Below are positions 1 to 7,261 of a stretch of DNA of 42,071 bases, one piece after another (the stretch's first letter is position 1; each line of letters starts with the position of its first letter). The position numbers were made by a program, and so were the translations under genes. This stretch comes from CAYZJK01 sp964479125 (lineage in GTDB: Bacteria; Patescibacteriota; Saccharimonadia; Saccharimonadales; Saccharimonadaceae): the NCBI GenBank assembly GCA_964479125.1, contig CAYZJK010000004.1:1-42071 (forward strand), given 5' to 3'. Under the pieces are notes generated by a model. It was not told the DNA's origin, ran no database searches, and saw only the letters and a list, made by a program, of their open reading frames with translations.

Positions 1-486
1 ACAGAGTCCTTTATTCCATCACGAATACGAAGCTTTTTGATGACAGTCGGTATATTGCTGTTCGCATTCATGTTTGGAGCATTGTTAGCGAGTAATCCAG
101 CCACTTTAGAGGGGCTTGGGCTTAGTGGGGTGATGGCCACTTTCGTATCATTAATTAGGTGGCCGATTATAGCGGCTCTGTTATTCCTATTTATTGGTGT
201 GATGTATAAGTATGCGCCGCAGCGTGAGAACGCTAACGAAGCTACATGGGTAAGTGTTGGATCTTTCGTAGCCGCCATCCTATTGGCTATCTTTACTAGC
301 TTATTCTTTATCTATGCACGCTACTTTGCTAACTTTAGTGATTCGTATAGTTTATTTGCTGGTGTGATCGCTTTGATGCTGTGGTGTAATTTAGCCTCTC
401 AAGCCATACTAATCGGTGCTCATGTTGATGTTTTACGTAAAGGTAAAGTTGTTAAAAGAAAAGTTCGTAAGGCTAAGCACGACTAA
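1..486 (+). CDS. YihY/BrkB-family inner-membrane protein, C-terminal part (5' end outside window)
   Basis: The reading frame is open from base 1, so the gene begins before the window; about 161 codons remain. The TTG at 37 and ATG at 40 are internal and have no ribosome binding site. The visible part starts with an arginine-containing stretch (IPSRIRSFL), then a hydrophobic helix, a second helix at about 50-70, two more (about 85-105 and 112-130), and a Lys/Arg-rich cytoplasmic tail. This matches the C-terminal half of the YihY/virulence factor BrkB family (also once called RNase BN), polytopic membrane proteins of uncertain transport role. The tail motif with SQAILIGAHVDVLRKGK is like the usual 'GAe' ending of that family. 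Family call is fairly secure; function is not known. Confidence 0.72.
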   Translation, partial: TESFIPSRIRSFLMTVGILLFAFMFGALLASNPATLEGLGLSGVMATFVSLIRWPIIAALLFLFIGVMYKYAPQRENANEATWVSVGSFVAAILLAIFTSLFFIYARYFANFSDSYSLFAGVIALMLWCNLASQAILIGAHVDVLRKGKVVKRKVRKAKHD

Positions 487-519
487 TTAAAACCACCCCC
501 GTAAAATCCAATTAATAAT

Positions 520-554
520 ATAACATAAGCGCCTTTACAGAGCGCTTATGTTAT
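520..554 (+). terminator. 13-bp perfect inverted repeat after the YihY-like gene
   Basis: Arms at 520-532 and 542-554 are perfect complements with a 9-base loop. There is no clear T-run afterwards, so this may be a weak or bidirectional terminator or an mRNA 3'-end stabiliser. It lies 34 bases after the YihY-like stop codon. Confidence 0.5.
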
Positions 555-597
555 TGGTATACTAGCCATAAGCGGGTGAGGTCGTGAGGCTTTGCTA

Positions 598-626
598 TTG
601 ACTTTTTTACATGTGCTTGCTATTAT
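598..626 (+). promoter_or_regulatory. Sigma-70 type promoter for the 30-codon ORF
   Basis: TTGACT at 598-603, 17-base spacer, TATTAT at 621-626. Predicted start near 633, giving a leader of about 80 bases that contains a short GNRA-type stem (TGGC-GAAA-GCCA, about 659-670) before the ribosome binding site. Confidence 0.6.
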
Positions 627-714
627 TAATCATGCGTTCCGTGAACTAATACTAAATATGGCGAAAGCCACTGGTCGATTTGATCGGAGCGAGCACTTAA
701 ATAGGAGATTTATC

Positions 715-807
715 ATGCCAATTGCTATCGAGTTTGTTTCAAGCCGAAGCAAAAAGGTTGCAGTCGATGTAGTTCCTGCCGACTGGCAAAACTACATCGC
801 TCAATAA
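715..807 (+). CDS. 30-aa small protein of unknown function
   Basis: ATG at 715 follows a good Shine-Dalgarno sequence (TAGGAGAT) about 7 bases upstream and the frame runs 30 codons to TAA. The frame is open further upstream to a TTG at 592, but that lies before the predicted transcription start, so 715 is the better start. The product begins MPIAIEFVSS and is mostly a beta-like stretch followed by VPADWQNYIAQ; there is no signal peptide or membrane segment. It is a complete small transcription unit: near-consensus promoter at 598-626, leader, ORF and terminator at 821-849. I do not recognise the protein. It could instead be a regulatory leader peptide or the transcript could act as RNA, but the ribosome binding site supports translation. 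Confidence 0.55.
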   Translation: MPIAIEFVSSRSKKVAVDVVPADWQNYIAQ

Positions 808-820
808 GCGGCGTGGGCCA

Positions 821-849
821 AAAAAGCCTCACATCTAGTGGGGCTTTTT
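821..849 (+). terminator. Rho-independent terminator after the 30-aa ORF
   Basis: AAAAAGCCTCAC (821-832), 5-base loop, GTGGGGCTTTTT (838-849): 12-bp stem with one G-T pair ending in a T-run. Confidence 0.85.
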
Positions 850-901
850 ATATTGTCTAATGTAGTAACGATAGTGCTTAGGGATATTTATCTATAGTGA
901 T

Positions 902-1054
902 ATGATTGCCTTAATGTTCCCTTGGTCGTTCCAGTATCTTTCGCGCGGTTTTATGATCGAAGAGGAAGCATTTAATGAGCTTCGTGACAAAATCCTGGCT
1001 ACGCATCGGATGTTTGATGTGCTGCCTAATACCCTTGTGGTAGTTACAGATTAG
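902..1054 (+). CDS. Possible 50-aa ORF
   Basis: An ATG at 902 opens 50 codons to TAG; a second in-frame ATG is at 914. The product contains a charged helical stretch (MIEEEAFNELRDKIL) and no membrane segment. A TATAGT lies at 893-898, too close to 902 for a normal start but usable for 914 with a short leader; no Shine-Dalgarno sequence is seen. It ends just before the terminator at 1074-1104. It fills the otherwise empty space between the terminator at 849 and the dsbA-like gene. Weakly supported and not recognised. Confidence 0.3.
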   Translation: MIALMFPWSFQYLSRGFMIEEEAFNELRDKILATHRMFDVLPNTLVVVTD

Positions 1055-1073
1055 CTAGCAGGTGGAGCTAACT

Positions 1074-1104
1074 AAAAACCCTACAGATTCTCTGTAGGGT
1101 TTTT
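1074..1104. terminator. Bidirectional terminator (serves the dsbA-like gene)
   Basis: Perfect 13-bp inverted repeat, AAAAACCCTACAG (1074-1086) and CTGTAGGGTTTTT (1092-1104), with 5-base loop. A/T runs on both sides let it work on either strand; it lies 55 bases past the stop of the minus-strand dsbA-like gene. Confidence 0.85.
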
Positions 1105-1159
1105 CTTTTACTAAGAATTTAGCTTAGTTTTCGCTATCGGTTGACTCGTCTTTAGTGTC

Positions 1160-1909
1160 TTAGTCTTTAGAGTCTTCTTCTTTTTTAGCTTCCTCATCAG
1201 ACTTGTCGCTACCGCTTTCCTTGATAGCCTCATCTAGAGCCTTTCGAAGAGCTGGGGCGTCACCGATCTGGCTGGCATCAGTTTGCTCACCGTTAATGAG
1301 GATGGTAGGAGTTGCCTGTACACCATTTGCGCGTCCGAGAGCACCGTCAAAGTTAACCTTACGGATAACTTCTGACTTCTTGGCATCTTCACGAACTTGA
1401 TCAAGTTCTACATCTAGACCAGAAGCGAAGGATAGAAGTAGGTCGTCACGCTCGTTAGCTGGTGCTGCTGACCACTGCTGCTGGTTCTTGTATAGTCGGT
1501 CTGAATACTCCCAGAAAGCTTCCTCGTTCTGAAGTGCGATGGCTTCAGCGTAGGCTGATGCTGAAAAAGAATTTGGGTGAATTGTCTTGATAGGGAAGTG
1601 TCGGTGGACAACGCGGACGTTATCTTTGTATTCCTCCTCTTCCATTACTCCCATTAGGCGCTCATTAAAAGCTGCACAGCCTGGGCAAGAGTAGTCTGAA
1701 TATGCAATTAGTGTTGCTTCAGCTTCAGGGTTGCCGTAAATGCGGTCACCTAGTCCTGAATTAGCTGCTTCAATTTGTTCTTCGGTTACGATCGGCTCAG
1801 TGTGATCAATGCTAGAAACATCAATTGAGTCACCACGAGATAGGTAAATCAGTACACCTAATCCAATCACAACTACGGCGGCAAATATAATCCACGCCTG
1901 TTTACTCAT
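1160..1909 (-). CDS. Membrane-anchored DsbA-family thiol:disulfide oxidoreductase
   Basis: A 249-aa protein with one N-terminal membrane segment (about residues 5-23) and a thioredoxin-fold domain facing outside. The redox motif is CPGC (C75 and C78) in the context SDYSCPGCAAF, and the cis-proline loop is ATPT (P201). Between them is the helical insert typical of DsbA-like proteins (Thioredoxin_4 / DsbA family). It should form disulfides in exported proteins; several secreted products in this window have paired cysteines. The last ~25 residues are Lys/Glu/Asp-rich and low complexity. ATG at 1909 follows a GGAGG-type ribosome binding site, and a promoter lies upstream (TTGCCC at 1961-1966, 17-base spacer, TACAAT at 1938-1943, minus strand). 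Family is secure; whether it acts as oxidase or isomerase cannot be told. Confidence 0.88.
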   Translation of the reverse strand: MSKQAWIIFAAVVVIGLGVLIYLSRGDSIDVSSIDHTEPIVTEEQIEAANSGLGDRIYGNPEAEATLIAYSDYSCPGCAAFNERLMGVMEEEEYKDNVRVVHRHFPIKTIHPNSFSASAYAEAIALQNEEAFWEYSDRLYKNQQQWSAAPANERDDLLLSFASGLDVELDQVREDAKKSEVIRKVNFDGALGRANGVQATPTILINGEQTDASQIGDAPALRKALDEAIKESGSDKSDEEAKKEEDSKD

Positions 1910-1937
1910 CTATACCTCCATTTATAATACTTTAACC

Positions 1938-1966
1938 ATTGTATTAAATTACTAGCATGAGGGCAA
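1938..1966 (-). promoter_or_regulatory. Promoter of the dsbA-like gene
   Basis: On the minus strand: TTGCCC (1966-1961), 17-base spacer, TACAAT (1943-1938). The predicted mRNA has a leader of roughly 20 bases including the GGAGG ribosome binding site. Confidence 0.55.
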
Positions 1967-1987
1967 TAAAACCAGTACAATGCCAGT

Positions 1988-3004
1988 ATGGATGGAATCT
2001 CTTTAACCCTGTTAATTATCCTCTACCTAGTGATGTTGTTATTAATATCGCTCAGGCCTCTTCAGGGTAGTCTCAGTGACTATGAAAAGAATCGACTACT
2101 GAAGAATAAAGCTGCGACTTCTAAGCTAGAGTCTCAGCGTGATAAGTTCTTTGCCGCTACCTTAGGGTTAAGGTTTATCTTAATGACCTTTGTCTTATTC
2201 TTTATTATTTTTATTCTAGTTAAGGAGCTGTATTGGGTAGTCGCTTTTCTAGTGTTTCTAGCTGGAGTATTGGTCCAGCTTCTTTTAGTTGGTAGTGGGG
2301 TGGTGCAGAAGTTTGCCGATAGTATCTACTCTAGGCTAGAGGGCTATATCTTCTCTCTGTTTGAAAAGTATCCTAGGCTTGGTCAATTCTTTTCTCGTAT
2401 GCCTCTACCAAGTCAGAAGTCAAGGCGAATCCACTCTAAGGAAGAGATGCTTCATTTAGCGAGTGAGAGCCAAGGTGTCTTAACCGCCAAAGAGTTAAAG
2501 CGTATCCAAAAAACCCTAGCTTTTGGTGAGTTAACAGTTGAATCAGTTATGACGCCAAGGAGTGTAGTCGAAGTGGTTTATGCCGATGACTTGCTTGGGC
2601 CATTAAGACTCGATGAATTACATAAAACTGGCTATAGCCGCTTTCCAGTTATCGAAAAAGACATCGACCACGTTATTGGCGTAGTTTATATTCGTAACCT
2701 ACTAGAGCTAGTTGATATGGAGTCGAAAAAAGCTAAAGACATCATGGATACGCCTGTTCACTACATTAAGGAGACTCAGACTTTAGAGCATGCACTAGGT
2801 GCATTCCTGCGAACTAGGCATCACTTGTTTATTGTTGTTAATGAGTATCGTGAAACTGTTGGTATCATCACGCTTGAAGATGTGGTCGAAGAGTTAATCG
2901 GCGAAAGAATCTTAGATCAATTCGATCGCCATGACGACTTGAGGGCTGTGGCGGCTCGAAACCTCAAGGGCAACAACAAGCCTAGTAAATCTAAAGACGT
3001 CTAG
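1988..3004 (+). CDS. CBS-domain membrane protein, CNNM/CorB-CorC (TlyC-like) family
   Basis: A 338-aa protein. Residues 4-22 form one membrane helix and 58-103 form two more; a CBS pair follows (CBS1 about 184-243, starting VESVMTPR; CBS2 about 250-307, ending EDVVEELIGERI). The MTPR motif and the pre-CBS helix (SQGVLTAKELKRI) are typical of CNNM/CorC proteins, which are linked to magnesium or cobalt transport; the old name haemolysin is misleading. The N-terminal part is a reduced, poorly conserved version of the DUF21 transporter domain, and the usual C-terminal CorC_HlyC domain is missing, since the protein ends about 30 residues after CBS2. No Shine-Dalgarno sequence: TACAAT at 1976-1981 ends 6 bases before the ATG, so the mRNA is probably leaderless. 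Family likely; transport activity uncertain. Confidence 0.8.
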   Translation: MDGISLTLLIILYLVMLLLISLRPLQGSLSDYEKNRLLKNKAATSKLESQRDKFFAATLGLRFILMTFVLFFIIFILVKELYWVVAFLVFLAGVLVQLLLVGSGVVQKFADSIYSRLEGYIFSLFEKYPRLGQFFSRMPLPSQKSRRIHSKEEMLHLASESQGVLTAKELKRIQKTLAFGELTVESVMTPRSVVEVVYADDLLGPLRLDELHKTGYSRFPVIEKDIDHVIGVVYIRNLLELVDMESKKAKDIMDTPVHYIKETQTLEHALGAFLRTRHHLFIVVNEYRETVGIITLEDVVEELIGERILDQFDRHDDLRAVAARNLKGNNKPSKSKDV

Positions 3005-3065
3005 TCTAGCTAACACCTAACCACCTCTGGTATGGTCAACTACTGTCTGATATGATAAATGGTAT

Positions 3066-4850
3066 ATGAAAAGAGTATTATCTAATGCGGTTAGCCAGTC
3101 GATTGGCAGCCAAGTAACAGTTTCCGGATGGGTCCAGTCACGCCGTGATCATGGTGGCTTAATTTTTATCGATATTAGAGACCATGAGGGTCTAGTTCAG
3201 GTAGTCTCAAATCCTGATAATTCAGATGTATTTGAAGTAGCTGATAGTTTACGTGATGAGTATGTTGTTAAGGTCACTGGTCAAGTTGTCGAGCGAGCTG
3301 AGGGTCTTGCTAACCCAAATATTAAAAGCGGTAATGTCGAGATCGTAGCGGAAGAGGTTATTGTTCTTAATAAGTCTGAAGTTCTACCAATCCAGCCGTT
3401 TTCTGAAGCTCAGGCTAACGAAGAGCTAAGGCTTAAATATCGCTATCTTGATCTACGTCGACCGAAGATGCAGCAGCGCCTAAAGCAACGACATGAATAC
3501 AATAAGTTCATCCGCGCCTACATGGAAGAGCGAGACTTTATTGAGGTAACCACTCCGATTCTTACTAGCTCTAGTCCAGAGGGTGCCAGAGACTTTCTAA
3601 TTCCTTCACGACTCCAAGAAGGTAAGTTTTACGCACTGCCTCAGGCTCCTCAGCAGTTTAAGCAGTTATTGATGGTTGGCGGTATTCCACGCTATTACCA
3701 ACTAGCGGCGTGTTTTAGGGATGAAGATCCTCGAGCAGATCGTCTTTATGGTGAATTTTACCAGCTTGACCTTGAGATGGCCTTTGTTGAAGACGGTGAA
3801 GAGGTCCGTCAGACTACAGAACCCCTAATTAAGAAGTTGGTAACTGACTTTGCTGGCAAGAAGCTTCTACACGAAGATATCCCTCGAATTACTCATAAAG
3901 AGGCGATGGAAAAGTATGGTTCAGATAAGCCAGACCTCCGCTTCGATATGCAGCTAACGGAGCTGACTGATGTTTTCTCAAGCACTGAGTTTGCAGTCTT
4001 TAAGAACGCTAACACTATTAAGGCGATTCTCGTTAAGGACGCAGCTAGCTTGAGCCGCAAGCAAATTGATAACTTTACCGAAATTGCTAAGCGTGAAGGT
4101 GCTGGAGGACTGGCTTACATTAAGTATGTTGATGGTGGTGGTGCTAAGGAAGATGAGCTAGTAGTAAGTGGTCTAAAGCCGGAAGCACCAATTGCTAAGT
4201 TTATTTCTCGGGCTGAGCATGAAGCTTTAATTGATCGTATGCAACCACAAGCAGGCGACGCTATATTCTTTGGTGCTGATGAGCGCGCAACAGTTAACAA
4301 GGTGCTAGGACGACTGCGAAATGCATTTGCTGATCACTTTGAACTAAAGGATCCGAATGTAGTGGCACTAGCCTGGGTGGTAGATTTCCCATTCTACGAG
4401 TGGAGTGAATCTGAGCGTAAGGTAGACTTTGGTCACAACCCATTCAGTATGCCACGTGGTGGTGTTGAAGCGCTTAGGGAAGCTAAGACTGACGAGGAGC
4501 GACTAGAGATTGTAGCTGATCAATACGACCTAGTCATGAACGGCTATGAAGTTTGTTCTGGTGCGGTTCGAAACCATAACCCAGAGGTTATGTATGAAGC
4601 ATTTGGCCTACTAGGTTATGACCGAGAGTATGTTGAAGAGAAATACGGCGCAATGCTAAACGCCTTTAAGTATGGTGCTCCACCGCATGCTGGCTGTGCC
4701 TTTGGTGTCGACCGAATGTTTATGGTGCTAGTTGATGAAGATAACATTCGAGAAGTAATTGCCTTCCCTAAGAATGGTTCTGGCGTGGACGTTATGATGA
4801 ACGCTCCTTCAGCTGGTGACCCTGCCTTATTGAAAGAACTGGGACTGTAA
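3066..4850 (+). CDS. aspS: Aspartyl-tRNA synthetase
   Basis: A 594-aa class II synthetase of the bacterial type that charges tRNA with aspartate. In order: N-terminal OB-fold anticodon-binding domain (about 1-105), catalytic core beginning near 115 with the motif-2 region FRDEDPRADR (about 218-227), the bacterial GAD insertion (about 280-420) and motif 3 at GCAFGVDRMFMVL near the C-terminus. Length equals the usual ~590 aa. After ADR the sequence reads LYGEFYQLD where many bacteria have QPEFTQID, a small insertion. Whether it discriminates against tRNA-Asn cannot be judged here. The start has no Shine-Dalgarno sequence; TATGAT at 3051-3056 ends 9 bases before ATG, so it is probably leaderless or has a ~3-base leader. 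Confidence 0.96.
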   Translation: MKRVLSNAVSQSIGSQVTVSGWVQSRRDHGGLIFIDIRDHEGLVQVVSNPDNSDVFEVADSLRDEYVVKVTGQVVERAEGLANPNIKSGNVEIVAEEVIVLNKSEVLPIQPFSEAQANEELRLKYRYLDLRRPKMQQRLKQRHEYNKFIRAYMEERDFIEVTTPILTSSSPEGARDFLIPSRLQEGKFYALPQAPQQFKQLLMVGGIPRYYQLAACFRDEDPRADRLYGEFYQLDLEMAFVEDGEEVRQTTEPLIKKLVTDFAGKKLLHEDIPRITHKEAMEKYGSDKPDLRFDMQLTELTDVFSSTEFAVFKNANTIKAILVKDAASLSRKQIDNFTEIAKREGAGGLAYIKYVDGGGAKEDELVVSGLKPEAPIAKFISRAEHEALIDRMQPQAGDAIFFGADERATVNKVLGRLRNAFADHFELKDPNVVALAWVVDFPFYEWSESERKVDFGHNPFSMPRGGVEALREAKTDEERLEIVADQYDLVMNGYEVCSGAVRNHNPEVMYEAFGLLGYDREYVEEKYGAMLNAFKYGAPPHAGCAFGVDRMFMVLVDEDNIREVIAFPKNGSGVDVMMNAPSAGDPALLKELGL

Positions 4851-4852
4851 TT

Positions 4853-4881
4853 TTTACAGCCTTTAGATTAGTTGCTATAAT
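4853..4881 (+). promoter_or_regulatory. Promoter of the 4914-5530 operon
   Basis: TTTACA (4853-4858), 17-base spacer, TATAAT (4876-4881), immediately after the aspS stop. The leader carries a strong GAGGAGAG ribosome binding site. Confidence 0.7.
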
Positions 4882-4913
4882 ACAAAGTACAACAGTAAAG
4901 AGAGGAGAGATCA

Positions 4914-5138
4914 ATGGATCCAGTAGAGGTAGCGATCGTACTGCTAACCGTGACGGTGATCATTTTATCGATCGTGATTGTAGTACTACTTACTTTACTA
5001 ATAACGGTAGTCAACAGGTTGAGGGAGATCAGCAACCAAGCTAAGGTGATTACTGATAATTTAGCCTCAGCGACTGCATGGCTATCGCCGCTAACGGTGT
5101 TCAATTCAGCCATCCGAGCTTTTAAAAAGAATCGATAG
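4914..5138 (+). CDS. Small single-TM protein, DUF948-like
   Basis: A 74-aa protein with one long hydrophobic segment (about residues 5-36, nearly all Val/Ile/Leu/Thr) followed by an amphipathic helix with KVITDNLASATAWLSP and a basic tail (FKKNR). This layout, a TM helix then a short helical stretch, is like small DUF948/YtxG-type proteins, and the gene is followed after 14 bases by a YtxH-like gene; the ytxG-ytxH pairing is known from Firmicutes general-stress operons. That supports the assignment by context only. ATG follows GAGGAGAG at a good distance, and the near-consensus promoter at 4853-4881 suggests high expression. Function unknown. Confidence 0.7.
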   Translation: MDPVEVAIVLLTVTVIILSIVIVVLLTLLITVVNRLREISNQAKVITDNLASATAWLSPLTVFNSAIRAFKKNR

Positions 5139-5152
5139 GAGGAGAGAAGACA

Positions 5153-5530
5153 ATGGGTAAACTATTTCAAGTACTAGGTGCAGCAGCAGTAGGTTACGTA
5201 GCGGGAGTTCTATTTGCACCTAAGAGTGGCAAGGAAACTCGAGCAGAGCTATCTGAAAAAGCAGAGCGCATGCGCGAGGTAGCAACTGAAAAAGCTCAAG
5301 AAGCTAAGGCAGTCTACAGCGAGGGCGCAGCAAAAGTGCGCATGGGTGCCTCTGAAATCGGAGCTGATGCAGCTGAGTTTGCTAAGAAGGCGAAGACAAC
5401 TGCTTCTAATGTAAAGCGCGAAGTGAGTGAACTGCGCAATGAAGCTGACAAGCGTGCAGCTAACGTAGCTGATAGCGCCAACCGAACTGCACGTGGTGTA
5501 GGTAGGACAGCTAAAAAGCTTGATGCTTAA
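5153..5530 (+). CDS. YtxH-like protein
   Basis: A 125-aa protein starting with a glycine-rich hydrophobic helix (LGAAAVGYVAGVLFAPKSGKETR), the signature of the YtxH family, followed by about 100 residues of Ala/Lys/Glu-rich amphipathic helix with repeating AxxxAxxK patterns, like LEA-type or apolipoprotein-like coiled coil. It is probably anchored to the membrane with the helical tail on the cytoplasmic face. YtxH proteins are stress-linked in Bacillus but have no defined biochemical role. The gene has a strong AGGAGGAG ribosome binding site, is second in an operon with the small TM gene, and ends at a strong terminator (5544-5590). Confidence 0.8.
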   Translation: MGKLFQVLGAAAVGYVAGVLFAPKSGKETRAELSEKAERMREVATEKAQEAKAVYSEGAAKVRMGASEIGADAAEFAKKAKTTASNVKREVSELRNEADKRAANVADSANRTARGVGRTAKKLDA

Positions 5531-5543
5531 TCCAGCTTAAACT

Positions 5544-5592
5544 AAAGACACCCTTTAGTCGGTAGTAGGCTGACTAAGGGGTGTCTTTTATT
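5544..5592 (+). terminator. Rho-independent terminator after the YtxH-like gene
   Basis: A 17-bp stem with one G-T pair begins AAAGACACC at 5544 and closes with GGTGTCTTT at about 5588, followed by a short T-run. Confidence 0.9.
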
Positions 5593-5633
5593 GTTAAGTA
5601 GTTAATGTTGATAAATTAACCCCTCTGGTCAGA

Positions 5634-5662
5634 TTGACCGATGCTCGAAAGAAAGGCATACT
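5634..5662 (+). promoter_or_regulatory. Promoter of the 5669-7255 operon, leaderless
   Basis: TTGACC (5634-5639), 17-base spacer, CATACT (5657-5662). The -10 box ends 6 bases before the GTG start at 5669, so the mRNA should begin at the start codon. Confidence 0.65.
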
Positions 5663-5668
5663 AGAAGC

Positions 5669-6238
5669 GTGAGAAGAATATTTCTAACTCTAATGGCGGC
5701 GACACTGGTGGTGTCTTATTTTTCAGTTACGCCAGCAGTTAGAGCCCAGGACGGACAACTTCGTCCAGCTGAAGAGACAGTCTTCGAGTCTCTCACTATG
5801 GATTGTCTTGATGTAAAAATGAAACTATCAGCTGTTCATCAGCAAGATGGTTTGCTTCGAGTTAATGCTGGAGCTGCCTTTAATGACATTTCAGAGCGGT
5901 TAATCGCGCGTTTTAACTCTAAGGTCGCTTCAGAGAATTTGGATGGTCCAGATCTGATCTCTAATGCTGCTAGTGTTCGGGAAGATAGGCAAGAGTTTGA
6001 TGATAACTACCAGAGGTATGAAAAAGCAATGAACCAGCTGCTAAAGTCAGATTGCCAGTCAAGGCAGGGCCAGTTCTACCAGGAGCTTCAAGCGGTTCAG
6101 CAGATGCGTTCAGATGTGTACGGTTCAATGAATCGAACCAACCAAAGTATCGACAACTACTTCACGGCGTTTGAAAAGTTTAAGCAAGAGTATCTCCGTG
6201 ACCAAGAAGAGAACGAGGACGTAAGTGATGAAGAGTAA
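5669..6238 (+). CDS. Secreted helical protein of unknown function
   Basis: A 189-aa protein beginning with a classical signal peptide (RRIF then a hydrophobic core, cleavage likely after VRA-Q near residue 26). The mature part is largely alpha-helical and acidic at the end (DQEENEDVSDEE) and has two cysteines (in MDCLDVK and KSDCQSR) that could form one disulfide, which fits the DsbA-like protein in the same window. GTG start at 5669 is chosen because the -10 box ends 6 bases upstream. The next gene starts inside the last 14 bases of this one, so the two are translationally coupled and probably work together at the envelope. Not recognised as any family. Confidence 0.75.
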   Translation: MRRIFLTLMAATLVVSYFSVTPAVRAQDGQLRPAEETVFESLTMDCLDVKMKLSAVHQQDGLLRVNAGAAFNDISERLIARFNSKVASENLDGPDLISNAASVREDRQEFDDNYQRYEKAMNQLLKSDCQSRQGQFYQELQAVQQMRSDVYGSMNRTNQSIDNYFTAFEKFKQEYLRDQEENEDVSDEE

Positions 6239-6602
6239 GTTTGAGAATCTAATTTTTAGATTAGAATCAGCTGAAGTAATGGGTCTTCGTGGTTCCTTAA
6301 TCTTTGTGGTGTTCTCTTCAATTATTATCGCTATAGGTTTAGTCCTGTTTAGTATGCACCTGTACAACCAGAGTGGTGCTGCCCAACTAGACTTAAGTCG
6401 GCCTGTCTATGAGGATGTTAGATCTCAAGCTTGGCAATCTAAGAAGTTCGATGGCTTTGACACTGGTCAAGATCTCAACGAGGAGTCACTAGAGGGCTTT
6501 GAGGATATGTTTAAAGAGAAGCGTGATCAACTTAGAGAGTATGCTAACGCCTTTAGTCCGGCTGATATTAGTGATGAGACGCTAGGGATTGAAGTCGAGT
6601 GA
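6228..6602 (+). CDS. Single-TM protein of unknown function
   Basis: About 124 aa with a cytoplasmic N-terminus of ~20 residues, one membrane helix (about residues 24-45, SLIFVVFSSIIIAIGLVLF) and an acidic outer part of about 75 residues. I chose ATG at 6228; the GTG at 6225 directly before it is also possible. It overlaps the end of the preceding secreted-protein gene and its stop overlaps the GTG start of trmB by 4 bases, so the three genes form one coupled operon. No known domain seen. Pairing with a secreted helical protein suggests a membrane anchor or partner for it; this is inference. Confidence 0.7.
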   Translation: MKSKFENLIFRLESAEVMGLRGSLIFVVFSSIIIAIGLVLFSMHLYNQSGAAQLDLSRPVYEDVRSQAWQSKKFDGFDTGQDLNEESLEGFEDMFKEKRDQLREYANAFSPADISDETLGIEVE

Positions 6603-7255
6603 CCGATAAAGTAAACCCTGATGATTTTATAATCACCCGTAAGCGAAAGAAGTATAAGTTCGCTAAGTTTGCTAATTCTGATATCTGCTACGAGTTTGAT
6701 GAGTGGCAGTCAAAACCTGTTGATGTTTTAGAGGTAGGGGCAGGAACTGGTTTATTTTCAGTAAACCTAGCTAAAGATAACCCTAATAAAACTTACTTAG
6801 CGCTAGATGTTAAGGCTGATAGGCTTCAGAAGGGCGCTTATCAGGCAATGGATATGGGCTTAGAGAACATTGAGTTTATTCGAGCTAGGGCTGATCAGAT
6901 TGATGAAATAGCGCCAGCTGGCAGTATTTCAGAGGTGTGGGTGACGTTTCCAGACCCGTTTCCACGTAAGCGCTCCGCAGGACGACGATTGACCCATCCT
7001 ACCTTTTTAAACAAGTATAAGGGGCTTTTAAAGACTGATGGCGCGCTTCTTCTCAAGCATGACAACCGAGACTTCTTTATGTGGTCTTTAGAGGTACTAG
7101 TTAAAGAGGGTTGGAAGATAGCCGAGCTATCTTTTGATCTTCATGAATCTGATTTAGATAAGTCTTATAAATATACAACCACCTATGAAAATAGGTGGTT
7201 GAGTGAAGGTTTGGTGACAAACTTTGTTAAGGCTAGTCCGCCTTCTCAAGAGTAG
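6599..7255 (+). CDS. trmB: tRNA (guanine-N7-)-methyltransferase
   Basis: A 218-aa class I SAM-dependent methyltransferase that makes m7G46 in the tRNA variable loop. Motif I is EVGAGTGLFSVNLA (about 45-58), the acidic residue after it is ALDVK (68-72), and the family signature FPDPFPRKRSAGRRLT lies at 117-132, close to the FPDPWxKxRHxKRRL form. The C-terminal TTTYENRWLSEG is the usual TrmB end. Starts with GTG overlapping the upstream gene's stop by 4 bases and is the last gene of the leaderless operon from 5669. It ends 6 bases before the stop of the converging gene at 7262, with no clear terminator between them. Confidence 0.95.
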   Translation: MTDKVNPDDFIITRKRKKYKFAKFANSDICYEFDEWQSKPVDVLEVGAGTGLFSVNLAKDNPNKTYLALDVKADRLQKGAYQAMDMGLENIEFIRARADQIDEIAPAGSISEVWVTFPDPFPRKRSAGRRLTHPTFLNKYKGLLKTDGALLLKHDNRDFFMWSLEVLVKEGWKIAELSFDLHESDLDKSYKYTTTYENRWLSEGLVTNFVKASPPSQE

Positions 7256-7261
7256 TCCTTA

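Noticed and set aside
592..714. N-terminal extension of the 30-aa ORF from TTG 592
   Set aside because: It starts before the predicted transcription start (about 633) and spans the promoter; ATG 715 has the ribosome binding site.
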